Counted from the first letter of the stretch, positions 9,261-17,911 are shown. The stretch is 64,000 bases of DNA from Streptomyces sp. Tu 3180 (GCF_009852415.1 NZ_WOXS01000002.1:682001-746000); one strand, 5' to 3'. Program-made: numbers and translations. Notes: generated by a model from the letters alone, not told the origin.

Positions 9261-9667
9261 ACACCGACCTGTCGTGGGTGCTGAACGACGTGCTCGAGGT
9301 GCGTGGTGCCCGCCACGCGGTCCTCGTCTCGGGTGACGGCCTGCTGCTGCAGCGTTCGGACGACATCTCGCGCGACGACGCGGAGACGAACGCCGCCGCG
9401 ATGAGCTCCATGCAGTCCCTCAGCCGGGCGGTGGCCGGGTTCGTCGGCGCGGGGCACGGCATCTGGAAGCAGACGCTGCTGGAGTACGACGGCGGCTGGA
9501 TCTTCCTCATCGCCGCCGGGCAGGGCGCCTACCTGGCCGTGTCCGCCGCGCTGGACGTCGACATGGAGGCCATGTCGTTCCGCATGCAGAAGACCGTGGC
9601 GGCGCTGAGCAAGGCGATGAGCGTGGCGCCACGCTCCGACAACTCCGACAACGGTGTCGGCGCATGA
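9257..9667 (+). CDS. cvnB: CvnB: roadblock/LC7 domain protein
   Basis: 136 residues, a single roadblock/LC7 domain (LSWVLNDVLEVRGARHAVLVSGDGLLL, AVAGFVGAGHGIWKQT, GGWIFLIAAGQGAYLAV). This family includes MglB-like regulators of small GTPases and is always second in conservon operons. It probably partners the CvnD GTPase and CvnA at the membrane. The GTG start overlaps the cvnA stop, and the stop overlaps the cvnC ATG. Confidence 0.93.
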   Translation: MNTDLSWVLNDVLEVRGARHAVLVSGDGLLLQRSDDISRDDAETNAAAMSSMQSLSRAVAGFVGAGHGIWKQTLLEYDGGWIFLIAAGQGAYLAVSAALDVDMEAMSFRMQKTVAALSKAMSVAPRSDNSDNGVGA

Positions 9668-10038
9668 CGACTCCCGGCGAGGAAGCATCCGTCACCAGCG
9701 ACTTCGTCCGCTCCTACGTCATCACCGGCGGCCGGAGCCTGCCGTCCTCGGACGATCTGGCACTGCACACCTTGGTCACCCTGGCTCCCGAGCGGACCCT
9801 TCCGCTGGGGGCCGGCCCCGAGGTGAGGGCGATCTGGGAGCTGTGCGCGGGGGGCTACCTGTCGGTCGCCGAGGTGGCCGGCCACCTCGGCCTGCCGGTC
9901 GGGGTGGCCCGGCTGCTGCTGACCGATTTATTCGAACAGGGGCACCTGTTGCGCCGTGCCGAGCCGCCCCGGGCCCAGAACGTTGACAGAGCGACCCTCG
10001 AGAAGGTTCTGAATGGACTCCAATCCCTCATCGGCTGA
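9664..10038 (+). CDS. cvnC: CvnC: DUF742 winged-helix protein, with a TTA codon
   Basis: 124 residues of DUF742, with a helix-turn-helix-like middle (SVAEVAGHLGLPVGVARLLLTDLFEQG) and a C-terminal helix (DRATLEKVLNGLQSLIG). It is the third conserved conservon component. Residue 89 is encoded by TTA (9928-9930), so full translation should need the bldA leucyl-tRNA; this was the only in-frame TTA codon noticed in the window. The start ATG overlaps the cvnB stop. cvnD starts 26 nt before this stop codon, so cvnD translation may also feel a pause at the TTA. Confidence 0.93.
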   Translation: MTTPGEEASVTSDFVRSYVITGGRSLPSSDDLALHTLVTLAPERTLPLGAGPEVRAIWELCAGGYLSVAEVAGHLGLPVGVARLLLTDLFEQGHLLRRAEPPRAQNVDRATLEKVLNGLQSLIG

Positions 10039-10615
10039 GACGGCCCAGAGGTCCATCTACGTCTCCAGCGCGGTGACCAACGCCGCCAAGATCCTGGTCG
10101 TCGGGCATTTCGCCGTGGGCAAGACGACCTTCATCGGTTCGCTGTCGGAAATCACTCCTCTGCGTACCGAGGAGAAGATGACGCAGGCGTCCGTCCACGT
10201 GGACGACCTGCGGGGCGTGGCGGACAAGACGACCACCACGGTCGCGCTGGACTTCGGCCGTCTCACCCTGAGCGACGACCTGGTCCTGTACCTGTTCGGG
10301 ACGCCCGGCCAGCAGCGCTTCATGCAGCTGTGGGAGGACATGGCCCGCGGCGCGCTGGGTGCACTGCTGCTGGTCGATCCGGCACGGCTGGAGGAGACGT
10401 TCCCCGTCATCGACCTCATCGAGCGCTACGGCCTGGAGTACGCCATCGCCGTCAACTGCTTCGACTCGGCGGCCACCTACGGCGAGGCGGAGGTGCGCGA
10501 GGCGCTCGACCTGCTCCCGGACACCCCCGTCGTCTACTGCGACGCCCGGGACCAGCAGTCCTCCGCCAAGGCCCTGATCGCACTGGTCCGGCACCTGCTC
10601 GACCGCGCGGCCTGA
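10013..10615 (+). CDS. cvnD: CvnD: small GTPase-like ATP/GTP-binding protein
   Basis: 200 residues with small G-protein motifs: P-loop GHFAVGKTTF near residue 31, switch region with DDLRGVADKTTTTVALDFGR, the G3-type motif LFGTPGQQRF, and NCFD as the base-contacting motif. It is the GTPase of the conservon complex, thought to cycle under control of CvnB/CvnA. The start lies inside the end of cvnC (26-bp overlap). Confidence 0.93.
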   Translation: MDSNPSSAETAQRSIYVSSAVTNAAKILVVGHFAVGKTTFIGSLSEITPLRTEEKMTQASVHVDDLRGVADKTTTTVALDFGRLTLSDDLVLYLFGTPGQQRFMQLWEDMARGALGALLLVDPARLEETFPVIDLIERYGLEYAIAVNCFDSAATYGEAEVREALDLLPDTPVVYCDARDQQSSAKALIALVRHLLDRAA

Positions 10616-10670
10616 CCGCCCGCCCACCCGGCCCGGGAGCGGAGGTTCCCGGATCACTAAGGAAGACGTC

Positions 10671-12017
10671 ATGGATCTTCAGCAAACCTCTTCGCCCGCC
10701 GTGGGCAGATGCCCCATGCACGACGCCTCGTTCGCCGCCGACCCGCAGCAGGTCTACGACCGGCTGCGCGCCCACGCACCGGCCGGCCCGGTGGAACTCG
10801 CCCCGGGCGCGGACGCCACCCTGGTCGTCGGGCACGAGATGGCGCTGCGGGTGCTGCAGAACACCGAGCTCTTCGCACGCGACGCCCGCCGCTGGAAGGC
10901 GCTGAACGAGGGCCGCATCGCCATGGACAACCCGGTCCTGCCGATGATGGCGTACCGGCCCAACTGCCTGTTCACCGACGGTGCGGTGCACCTGCGGCTG
11001 CGCAAGGCGGTCACCGACAGCCTGGCCCGGCTCAACATCACCCGGATCCGGCGGGACGTGGAGCCGATCGCCGACTACCTCCTCGACCGGTTCAGCGAGC
11101 GGGGCCGCGCCGACCTGCTCAACGACTACGCCAAGCTGCTGCCGCTGCTGCTGTTCAACAAGCTCTTCGGCTGCCCCGCGGACATCGGCGACACCCTCAC
11201 CACCTCCATGTCGGCGATCTTCGACGGCAAGGACGCCCTGCGCGCCAACGAGGACCTCACCGCCTGCCTCATGGAGCTGATCGCCCTCAAGCGGCGCCGG
11301 CCGGACGACGACGTCACCTCCTGGCTGATCCAGCACCCCGCCGGACTGACCGACGAGGAGCTCAAGGACCAGCTGGTGATGCTGATGGGCGCCGGCGTCG
11401 AACCGGAGCGCAACCTCATCGGCAACGCCCTGGTCCTGCTGCTGTCCGGCGCGGGCGGCCGGCAGAGCGGCATGCTGATCGAGGAGGCCCTCGATCACGT
11501 GCTGTGGAACCAGACCCCCATCGCCAACTACGCCACCCACTACCCGGTCCAGGACGTCGACCTCGGCGGTTACGTGGTGGAGGCCAACACTCCGGTCGTC
11601 ATCTCCTTCGCGGGCGCGAACAGCGACCCCGCGCTCGCCGAGGCCCGCCGCACCCGCAGCAGGGGGGCCCACCTGGCGTGGGGGGCCGGCCCGCACGCCT
11701 GCCCCGCCAAGGACCCGGCGCAGGTCATCGCGACCACCGCGATCGAGCGGCTCCTCAACGCGCTGCCCGACCTGACGCTGGCCGTCCCCGAGAAGGACCT
11801 GCAGTGGCGGCCCGGCCCCTTCCACCGCGCCCTCGTCGCGCTGCCCGTGGCCTTCAGCCCCACCCCGGCGACCCGGATGGCGGCGGCGATCCGGAACCGG
11901 CCCTCGACGCCCGGACCGGAGCAGCCCCTGCCGGCGTCCCCGTCCGCGCCGGCCCGGCAGGACCCCGCGCGCAAGAAGGGGTTCTGGAGCAGCTTCCTGG
12001 ACATCTTCCGTGTCTGA
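10671..12017 (+). CDS. cytochrome P450 of CYP157 type, lacking EXXR
   Basis: 448 residues, P450 fold. The heme-ligand loop reads WGAGPHACPAKD with Cys344, so the proximal ligand is present, but the Gly two residues after the Cys is Pro-Ala. In the K helix, where nearly all P450s have E-x-x-R, residues 271-279 read EEALDHVLW, with no Arg. That EXXR loss is characteristic of the CYP157 family found in Streptomyces conservons. A C-terminal extension of ~50 residues ends KKGFWSSFLDIFRV, possibly amphipathic. A clear ribosome site (AAGGAAG) precedes the ATG, 55 bp after cvnD. The physiological substrate is unknown; a role within the conservon signalling output is inferred from synteny. Confidence 0.9.
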   Translation: MDLQQTSSPAVGRCPMHDASFAADPQQVYDRLRAHAPAGPVELAPGADATLVVGHEMALRVLQNTELFARDARRWKALNEGRIAMDNPVLPMMAYRPNCLFTDGAVHLRLRKAVTDSLARLNITRIRRDVEPIADYLLDRFSERGRADLLNDYAKLLPLLLFNKLFGCPADIGDTLTTSMSAIFDGKDALRANEDLTACLMELIALKRRRPDDDVTSWLIQHPAGLTDEELKDQLVMLMGAGVEPERNLIGNALVLLLSGAGGRQSGMLIEEALDHVLWNQTPIANYATHYPVQDVDLGGYVVEANTPVVISFAGANSDPALAEARRTRSRGAHLAWGAGPHACPAKDPAQVIATTAIERLLNALPDLTLAVPEKDLQWRPGPFHRALVALPVAFSPTPATRMAAAIRNRPSTPGPEQPLPASPSAPARQDPARKKGFWSSFLDIFRV

Positions 12018-12118
12018 TGCACGGCATGTGACAGGGGCAACACGCAGAGGTGCATGACGGCGGAGGGTGGAAGGGTAGGTTCCGGCGGTATCGACAGAAC
12101 CAGCCGAAGGAGCCCTGC

Positions 12119-13384
12119 GTGACCGCCGTTGGCGACATACGCGGCACCACCACCGACCGCCGAGCCGTCATCTCCCTCCTGCGCCGACTGCGTTCCGGCG
12201 AAGGGCAGGCCAACCCCCTGCCCATCTGGGAGGAAATGCGCTCCATGGGGGACGTCGTACGCGCCCCCTGGGGCGGTTACTTCGTCACCGGATTCGACGC
12301 GTGCAGCCAGGTCCTGCGCGGCAGGAACTGGCTCGTACCGGACTTCGCCTGGCAGGAGCGCCAGCCCGACACGCAACGCTGGCAGGCGCCCGCCACGCGG
12401 GAGATGACCCGGACCCTGCCCCGTCTCAACGCGCCCACCCACACCTGCCAGCGGCGCGCCCTGGGCAACCCCTTCGACCGCGCCACCCTCCAGGCCCTGC
12501 GTCCCGGGATCGCCGCCCTGGCCTCCGGGCTCCTCGACGACCTCGCGGAGCGGCTGCACGCCGACGGGGAGGCCGACTTCGTCCGCACCGTCGCCGAGCA
12601 ACTCCCCGTCCGGACCGTGGGCGAGTGGCTCGGGATCGCTCCGGAGCACTTCGCGCACATCCTGGACTTCACCCACCGGCAGGTCTACGCGCAGGAGTTG
12701 CTGCCCACCAAGAGCGAACTGGCCGTATCGGCCCAGGCCACGCTGGAGATGCGGGCCTTCTTCACCGAGCTGATACGGCAGCGGCGGGCACGCCCTGGCA
12801 ACGATGTCCTCACCGGCTGGATCCACCACTGGGACGCCCGGTACCCCGGTGACCGGGCGGCCGCGGACCAGGTGATCTACGACCTGACGATGTTCATCAC
12901 CATCGCCTCGCTGGAGACCACCGCGGTCCTGCTCACCAACGCCGTGTGGTTCCTCACCCAGGAGCCCTCCCGCGCGGCCTGGCTGCGCCGGCACCCCGAG
13001 CACATCGACGACGCGGTCGAGGAGACGCTGCGCTACGACCCGCCCGTGTACGTCAACTCCCGCGTCGCCGCCGACGACACCGTCCTCGCGGGTGTCCCCA
13101 TCGCGAAGGACACCACCGTCCACGTCCTGTACGGGGCGGCCGCCCACGACCCCCGCCGCAACGAGCAGCCCCACGTCTTCGACATCCTGCGCAACGGCAG
13201 CCACCTCACCTTCGGCGGCGGCGCCCACTACTGCCTCGGAGCGGCGCTCGCCCGGCTCGAGGCCCGCGAGCTGCTGGGCCAGCTGCTGGAACGATTCCCC
13301 ACCCTGCGGCCCACCGCACCCCCCGAGTACGACACCTCCCGTGTCGTCTTCCGCCGCATCGCCTCCCTGAAAGTCACGACATGA
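12119..13384 (+). CDS. cytochrome P450 (CYP154-like) of the conservon operon
   Basis: 421 residues from the GTG at 12119, which has GAAGGAG six bases upstream (12106-12112); a longer frame from 12050 lacks such a site. All standard P450 features are present: a K-helix E-T-L-R (E302, R305) within EETLRYDPPVYV, and the heme loop FGGGAHYCLGAALAR with Cys372. The I-helix region is ITIASLETTAVLL, without the classical acid-Thr pair spelled AGxET. CYP154 members usually sit next to CYP157 members in conservons, hence the tentative family name. Its stop overlaps the next ATG by 4 bp (ATGA), so it is co-translated with the enoyl-CoA hydratase gene. Confidence 0.9.
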   Translation: MTAVGDIRGTTTDRRAVISLLRRLRSGEGQANPLPIWEEMRSMGDVVRAPWGGYFVTGFDACSQVLRGRNWLVPDFAWQERQPDTQRWQAPATREMTRTLPRLNAPTHTCQRRALGNPFDRATLQALRPGIAALASGLLDDLAERLHADGEADFVRTVAEQLPVRTVGEWLGIAPEHFAHILDFTHRQVYAQELLPTKSELAVSAQATLEMRAFFTELIRQRRARPGNDVLTGWIHHWDARYPGDRAAADQVIYDLTMFITIASLETTAVLLTNAVWFLTQEPSRAAWLRRHPEHIDDAVEETLRYDPPVYVNSRVAADDTVLAGVPIAKDTTVHVLYGAAAHDPRRNEQPHVFDILRNGSHLTFGGGAHYCLGAALARLEARELLGQLLERFPTLRPTAPPEYDTSRVVFRRIASLKVTT

Positions 13385-14181
13385 GCACGCCCCTCGCCGA
13401 ACTCCCCGCCGACCGGATGCTCAAGACCCTGCGCACCCACCGGCGGGGACCGCTCCTCACCATCGAGCTGAACCTCCCCGAGCAGGGCAACGCCGTCACC
13501 GACGCCATGCTGGACGACCTCCTCACCGTCCTCGACGAGCAGGACCCCGCGGTACGGGTCGTCGTGCTGGCCGCCGCCGGCGACGACTTCTGCCTCGGCG
13601 GGGACCGCGGCGAATTCGCCGAGCACCTGGCCCACGACCCCACCGGTGGCGGCATCCGCGCCTCCGGGGTCCGGGCCCGGCGCGTGTGCGAGGCCCTCAC
13701 CTCCAACCCCGCCGTCACCATCGCCCGCGTCCAGGGGAAGGCCATCGGTGCCGGCCTCGCCCTCGCCCTCGCCTGCGACCTGCGGGTGGGCACCGACACC
13801 GCCTCCTTCCGGCTGCCCGAGCTCGCGCTCGGCCTGCCCACGGCCTGGGGCGGGCTCCTCCCCCGCCTCGTCAGCGAGATCGGCGCCGCCCGCGTGCGCG
13901 AACTCGTCCTCACCGGGCGTACCTTCGACGCCCACGAGGCCCACCGCCTGTCGATCCTGCAGAGCGTCGTGTCCGAGGACGCCCTCGACGCCGCCGTCAC
14001 GGCCTGGGCCAAGCCCGTCCTGCGCCGGCCGGCGGCGGCCCTGCGCGTCACCAAGACACTGCTGAACTCCCTCACCGCCCCCACCCGTCTCGCCGACGCC
14101 TCGGTCCTGGACCCCGAGCTGATGGCGGCGGTGGTCACCGAGCTGCACCACGCACGGACCGGCTCCCGCCGGCCCGGCTGA
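13381..14181 (+). CDS. enoyl-CoA hydratase/isomerase family protein
   Basis: 266 residues of crotonase fold: the oxyanion-hole region DDFCLGGDRGEF and VQGKAIGAGLALALACDLRVG, then ASFRLPELALGLPTAWGGLLPRL. The two Glu residues of classical hydratases fall at a Pro-Glu (RLPELALG) and a region reading GKAIGAG, so the exact reaction (hydration, isomerisation, hydrolysis) cannot be read from sequence. It is coupled by ATGA overlap to the P450 and is the last gene of the conservon operon. A very strong hairpin follows at 14195-14229. Confidence 0.87.
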   Translation: MSTPLAELPADRMLKTLRTHRRGPLLTIELNLPEQGNAVTDAMLDDLLTVLDEQDPAVRVVVLAAAGDDFCLGGDRGEFAEHLAHDPTGGGIRASGVRARRVCEALTSNPAVTIARVQGKAIGAGLALALACDLRVGTDTASFRLPELALGLPTAWGGLLPRLVSEIGAARVRELVLTGRTFDAHEAHRLSILQSVVSEDALDAAVTAWAKPVLRRPAAALRVTKTLLNSLTAPTRLADASVLDPELMAAVVTELHHARTGSRRPG

Positions 14182-14194
14182 CGCGGGCCCGGAC

Positions 14195-14229
14195 GGGACG
14201 GCCCGGCCGCGCGGGCGGCCGGCCGTCCC
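14195..14229 (+). terminator. strong hairpin ending the conservon operon
   Basis: GGGACGGCC (14195-14203) pairs with GGCCGTCCC (14221-14229), and inside it GGCCGC pairs with GCGGCC around a 4-nt loop, with one bulged C. It begins 13 nt after the stop of the enoyl-CoA hydratase gene. Confidence 0.75.
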
Positions 14230-14338
14230 GGCCGCGGACCGGTCCGCCGGCGCGGGGCGAACCGCGCAGGGACCCGGGCCGGGCGGGCCCGGGAAATCCC
14301 GTTGCGGCGCGTGTCCCGCCGCCCGATCCTTGGTCCCC

Positions 14339-15265
14339 ATGCCCTACTCCTCACGGCCCGCCACGCTCGACGACGCGCCCGGCATCACCGAACTGCTCAA
14401 CAGGGTCGACGAGATCGAGATCGGCCGGCCCGAGACCGACCTGCACACCGTCGAGGCCGACCTGAGGCACCCCGAGATCGACCTGCGACGCGACTCCTGG
14501 CTCGTCTTCGACGGGGAACGGCTGGTGGCCTACGGACTGCTGTGGGACGAGTCCGGCGGCGACCGCATCGACGTCGACCACTACGTCCTGCCCGACCACC
14601 GGGAGGCCGCCGCGTCCGTGCTGGCCGCGATGGAGGACAGAGCGCGGGAGAAGGCCCGGGAGAACGGTGCCGCGAGGGCCGTGGTGCACCTGCACCTCAA
14701 CGTGGCGCCCACGCTCGACACCCTTCTGCTCCGGGAGCGGGGCTGGCGGGTCGTGCGGCGGTACCACGTCATGCGCCGGGACCTGGACCCCGCGCGGGAC
14801 CGGGCTCCCGAGCCGCCCGCGGGGGTGCGGATCCGGGAGTGCGCCGCCGAGGCGGACCGCGCCCGGGTGCACGCGCTGTACCAGGCCGCCTTCGCCCGCC
14901 ACTTCGACTTCCAGCCGCGCGCGTACGGCTCGTGGCTGCACGACGTCGACGCGGAGGGTCTGGACTGGTCCCTGGTGTGGATCGTCACGGACGACGTGCT
15001 GGGGGACGTGGGTTTCCTGCTCGCGCGCGACGACCGGGAGGCCATGGGCTGGATACGCAGCATCGGCGTCCTGCCCGGGGCCCGGGGCCGGGGCCTCGGC
15101 GGGCTCCTGCTGCGGCACGCCTTCGCGGCCTTCGCGGCGCGGGGGCGGGACGTCGTCGGGCTCGGCGTGGACACGGCCAACACCACCGGGGCTCCCCGGC
15201 TGTACGACCGCCACGGGATGAGCGTCCACTACACCGTCGACACCTGGGAAGCGGTCCTGGACTGA
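14339..15265 (+). CDS. GNAT acetyltransferase with two GNAT domains
   Basis: 308 residues containing two GNAT modules in tandem. The first (~1-155) has a degraded cofactor site. The second (~165-308) has the clear acetyl-CoA loop GARGRGLGGLLLRHAF and the C-terminal GVDTANTTGAPRLYDRHGM, which is typical of mycothiol-synthase-like and related double-GNAT proteins. The acceptor is unknown. The start chosen is ATG 14339; an in-frame TTG nine bases upstream is possible, and neither has a good ribosome site. It converges with the ArsR-like gene downstream. Confidence 0.82.
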   Translation: MPYSSRPATLDDAPGITELLNRVDEIEIGRPETDLHTVEADLRHPEIDLRRDSWLVFDGERLVAYGLLWDESGGDRIDVDHYVLPDHREAAASVLAAMEDRAREKARENGAARAVVHLHLNVAPTLDTLLLRERGWRVVRRYHVMRRDLDPARDRAPEPPAGVRIRECAAEADRARVHALYQAAFARHFDFQPRAYGSWLHDVDAEGLDWSLVWIVTDDVLGDVGFLLARDDREAMGWIRSIGVLPGARGRGLGGLLLRHAFAAFAARGRDVVGLGVDTANTTGAPRLYDRHGMSVHYTVDTWEAVLD

Positions 15266-15298
15266 GCCCGTCCGCCGGGCCGTGCCGCCCGGCTCGCC

Positions 15299-16279
15299 TC
15301 AGGCCGGCAGGTCCATCAGCGCGGCCCCCTCGTCGGTGAGGTACAGCCGGACCTGCTGCCCGTGGCGCCGCCGCTGCAGGAGCCCCGCCTCGGTCAGCTG
15401 GTCGCAGTGGTACGAGGCCGTGCTGACGGAGACGCCCACGTGCCGTGCCGTGTCCGGCGCGGAGGGGCGCCGGCGGGCGTGGCGCAGGATGCCGGCGCGG
15501 GTGCGGCCGAGCAGGACGGCGAGGCGGTCGGTGTCCGGCTCGGCCTCGGCGGCGGTGACCAGCCGGTGCAGTCCCGGCAGGGGTAGCCGATCCGGAGCAC
15601 GTCGTCGCGTTCGGCGCTGTAGGTGCCCGCCGTGTAGCCGGAGGCCAGGGGCACCAGCACGACGCGCCGCCGGCCGAGGTCGGTGAGCTGCCGGGGGCAG
15701 GGGTGGGGCAGGCGGAACGCGCCGTCGGCGTAGCGCACCCTGCCGCCGAGCGAGTCCAGGACCGTGTCCAGGCTGTCGGTCACCCTGGCCAGGCCGATGC
15801 GTTCCTGCTCCTGGCGCAGGAGCGGCGAGGCCCGCCGCCACAGGGGGCGCAGGTCCTCCCACACGGCGCGCACCGCGGCGCGGTACACCGACAGGAAGGC
15901 CCGGGGGCGGGCGGCCGCGCCCCGCCAGTGCGGGGGGGGGGACGGTTCCGTACTCGTGGTGGAGCTGCCCGAGGAGGTCCTCCGGTTCGATGGCGTCCAG
16001 TTCGTCGACGACCGCCGAGGGGCCGTCGGCGCCGAGGTCCCGGGTCAGGGCCAGGCAGTCGGGGGCCCAGATCCGGCCGGGTGCGAACACCGCCCTCAGC
16101 ACGTGGGCGCCGGAGGCCGGCAGGGCCCGGCGCACCGCGTCCCGCAGGGGCGCGGGCACCCCGTACCTGCCTCCGCCGAGCTCGTGGAAGATCAGCGGGA
16201 ACACGGTCGCGCCGGGCCGGCTGCCGACCGAGAGCGGTACGCGGTCCAACGGCCCCGCCTGCACCGAGAGTCCGTCCAC
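15299..16279 (-). CDS. ArsR-like winged-helix regulator, reading frame disrupted twice
   Basis: The frame is open from ATG 16279 to 15299 (326 codons), but only its ends make sense. The N-terminus (VFPLIFHELGGGRYGVPAPLR) and C-terminus (LLGRTRAGILRHARRRPSAP, SVSTASYHCDQLTEAGLL) resemble the DUF5937/ArsR-type Streptomyces regulators. The middle is translated in the wrong frame. The sensible middle (SVYRAAVRAVWEDLRPLW, VRYADGAFRLPHPC, DVLRIGYPC) lies in another frame between ~15940 and ~15575. The shifts map to a run of ten C on the coding strand (15932-15941) and a short G run at 15573-15575. They compensate each other. Either two sequencing indels or a true double mutant; the corrected protein would be about the same length. 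Confidence 0.6.
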   Translation of the reverse strand: MDGLSVQAGPLDRVPLSVGSRPGATVFPLIFHELGGGRYGVPAPLRDAVRRALPASGAHVLRAVFAPGRIWAPDCLALTRDLGADGPSAVVDELDAIEPEDLLGQLHHEYGTVPPPALAGRGRPPPGLPVGVPRRGARRVGGPAPPVAAGLAAPAPGAGTHRPGQGDRQPGHGPGLARRQGALRRRRVPPAPPLPPAAHRPRPAARRAGAPGLRLHGGHLQRRTRRRAPDRLPLPGLHRLVTAAEAEPDTDRLAVLLGRTRAGILRHARRRPSAPDTARHVGVSVSTASYHCDQLTEAGLLQRRRHGQQVRLYLTDEGAALMDLPA

Positions 16280-16527
16280 TGCTTCCCCCTGTCGTCGGTC
16301 GGCCGGTCGCCGGTGGCGGTCGTCGGGACCCGGGTCCCCGGCAGTCGACCGCCCCGCGGCGGAGCCGATTCCCGTCCGCCCCGAGGAGACGGCCGGCGCA
16401 CCGCTGTTTTCGGACAGGTGCGGCGGAACCCTTTCGAGCGGGATCGAAAGGCTTCTCCGCGAGGACGGCGTCCGCCATCATCGCCGCCGTGGGCGGATCA
16501 CGGCGCGGCAGCCGGTCCGCCCGACGT

Positions 16528-16568
16528 CCCGGGCCGGTCCCGCTCCCGGGGGACGGGACCGGCCCGGG
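16528..16568 (-). terminator. hairpin terminator after the class-V aminotransferase gene
   Basis: A 15-bp perfect inverted repeat, 16528-16542 with 16554-16568, with an 11-nt loop. It lies 128 nt past the minus-strand stop at 16697. The remainder of the 16280-16696 gap holds further GC-rich partial repeats (for example around 16590-16640) and, near 16400-16490, a slightly AT-richer stretch that may be the promoter of the ArsR-like gene. No gene is seen there. Confidence 0.65.
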
Positions 16569-16696
16569 CGGCCACGGCGGAGGTGCCGGTCGGCCGCCCG
16601 CCGGGGCGGAGGTACCGGCCGGCCGGCGGGCCGCCCGACGTCCCCCTGCGCCGACGGCCGCCGCCCGGCGCGGCCCGCCTCCCGCGCCGCTCGGCC

Positions 16697-17911
16697 CTAC
16701 CGCGCCGTCCGTCCGAGGAAGGCGGACAGGCCCTCCAGGAGCCGTTCGACGTCCTCCGCGCCGGTGTAGGGGGCGAGGCCGACGCGGAGGCCGCCGGTGT
16801 CTCCCAGACCGAGACGGCGGGAGGCCTCCAGCGCGTAGAAGTTGCCGGAGGGCGCGTGGACGCCGCGCTCCGCCAGGAACCGGTAGGCGTCCGCGGTGTC
16901 GTGGCCCCGGAGGGTGAGGAGGAGGGTCGGGGTGCGCCGGGCCGCGCGGGAGTGGACGGTGACCTCCTCGAAGGCCGCCAGCTCCGCCTCGAGCCGGCTC
17001 CGCAGCGTCTCCTCGTGCTCGTGGATCGCCTCGAACGCCGAGCCGAGGCGTTCGCGGCGGCTGCCGCCCGGCTGTGCCGCCAGGCCGGCCAGGACGTCGA
17101 CGGCCGCGCGGGTGCCCGCCAGGAACTCGTAGGGCAGCGTGCCGAGTTCGAAGCGCTCGGGAACCGCGTCCGTGGAGGGCAGCAGCTTGTCCGGGCGCAG
17201 GGTCTCCAGGAGCCCCGGGCGGGCGGCCAGGACGCCGTGGTGCGGTCCGAGGAACTTGTACGGGGAGCAGACGAAGAAGTCCGCGCCGAGTGCCTCGACG
17301 TCGACCCGGGCGTGCGCGGTGTAGTGGACGCCGTCGACGTGGAGCAGCGCACCGGCCTCGTGCACGATCCGCGCGATCTCGGCGACCGGGGGGATCGTGC
17401 CGATCAGGTTCGAGGCCGCGGTGACCGCCACCAGCCGGGTGCGCTCGCAGAGCACGGCCCGGATGTCGTCGGCGGTCAGCTCCCCGGTGGCCGGGTCGAA
17501 GTCCGCCCACCGGACGGTGCAGCCGGCCCGCTCCGCCGCCTGCACCCAGGGGCGGATGTTGGCGTCGTGGTCCAGCCGCGTGACGACCACCTCGTCGCCG
17601 GGCGACCAGTCGCGGGCCAGGGTGCGGGAGAAGTCGTAGGTGAGCTGGGTGGCACTGCGTCCGAAGACGATGCCGCGCGGGTCGGCGCCCAGGAGGTCGG
17701 CCATGGCCCGGCGCGTCCCGGCGACGATCTCCTCGGCGTTGCGTTCGCCGGGCAGGCCGTCACCCCGTATGGACAGGGGGCGGGACAGCGCGGCGCCGAT
17801 CGCCTCGATGACGGGCAGGGGCATCTGGGTGCCGCCGGGGCCGTCGAAGTGCGCGGTGCCGGCGGCCAGTGCGGGGATGGAAGCGCGCAGGGCGGTGAGG
17901 TCGTACGTCAC
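16697..17911 (-). CDS. cysteine-desulfurase-like class V aminotransferase
   Basis: 404 residues from GTG 17911, which is preceded by AGGAAG; a longer frame to 18019 overlaps the permease gene and is unlikely. PLP fold type I, class V: HFDGPGGTQMP near the start, HVDGVHYTAH with the cofactor-contacting Asp193 and His196, and SPYKFLGPHHG with Lys219 as the likely Schiff-base residue. The annotation in relatives is usually 'cysteine desulfurase-like protein, SufS subfamily', but the substrate-cysteine loop of true desulfurases is not evident (residues ~345-360, ARRTPTLLLTL, lack it), so lyase or kynureninase-like activity is possible. It is downstream of the AI-2E-type permease in the same direction. 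Confidence 0.85.
   Translation of the reverse strand: MTYDLTALRASIPALAAGTAHFDGPGGTQMPLPVIEAIGAALSRPLSIRGDGLPGERNAEEIVAGTRRAMADLLGADPRGIVFGRSATQLTYDFSRTLARDWSPGDEVVVTRLDHDANIRPWVQAAERAGCTVRWADFDPATGELTADDIRAVLCERTRLVAVTAASNLIGTIPPVAEIARIVHEAGALLHVDGVHYTAHARVDVEALGADFFVCSPYKFLGPHHGVLAARPGLLETLRPDKLLPSTDAVPERFELGTLPYEFLAGTRAAVDVLAGLAAQPGGSRRERLGSAFEAIHEHEETLRSRLEAELAAFEEVTVHSRAARRTPTLLLTLRGHDTADAYRFLAERGVHAPSGNFYALEASRRLGLGDTGGLRVGLAPYTGAEDVERLLEGLSAFLGRTAR

Noticed and set aside
12050..12118. 23-codon extension of the second P450
   Set aside because: No ribosome site; GAAGGAG points to the GTG at 12119.
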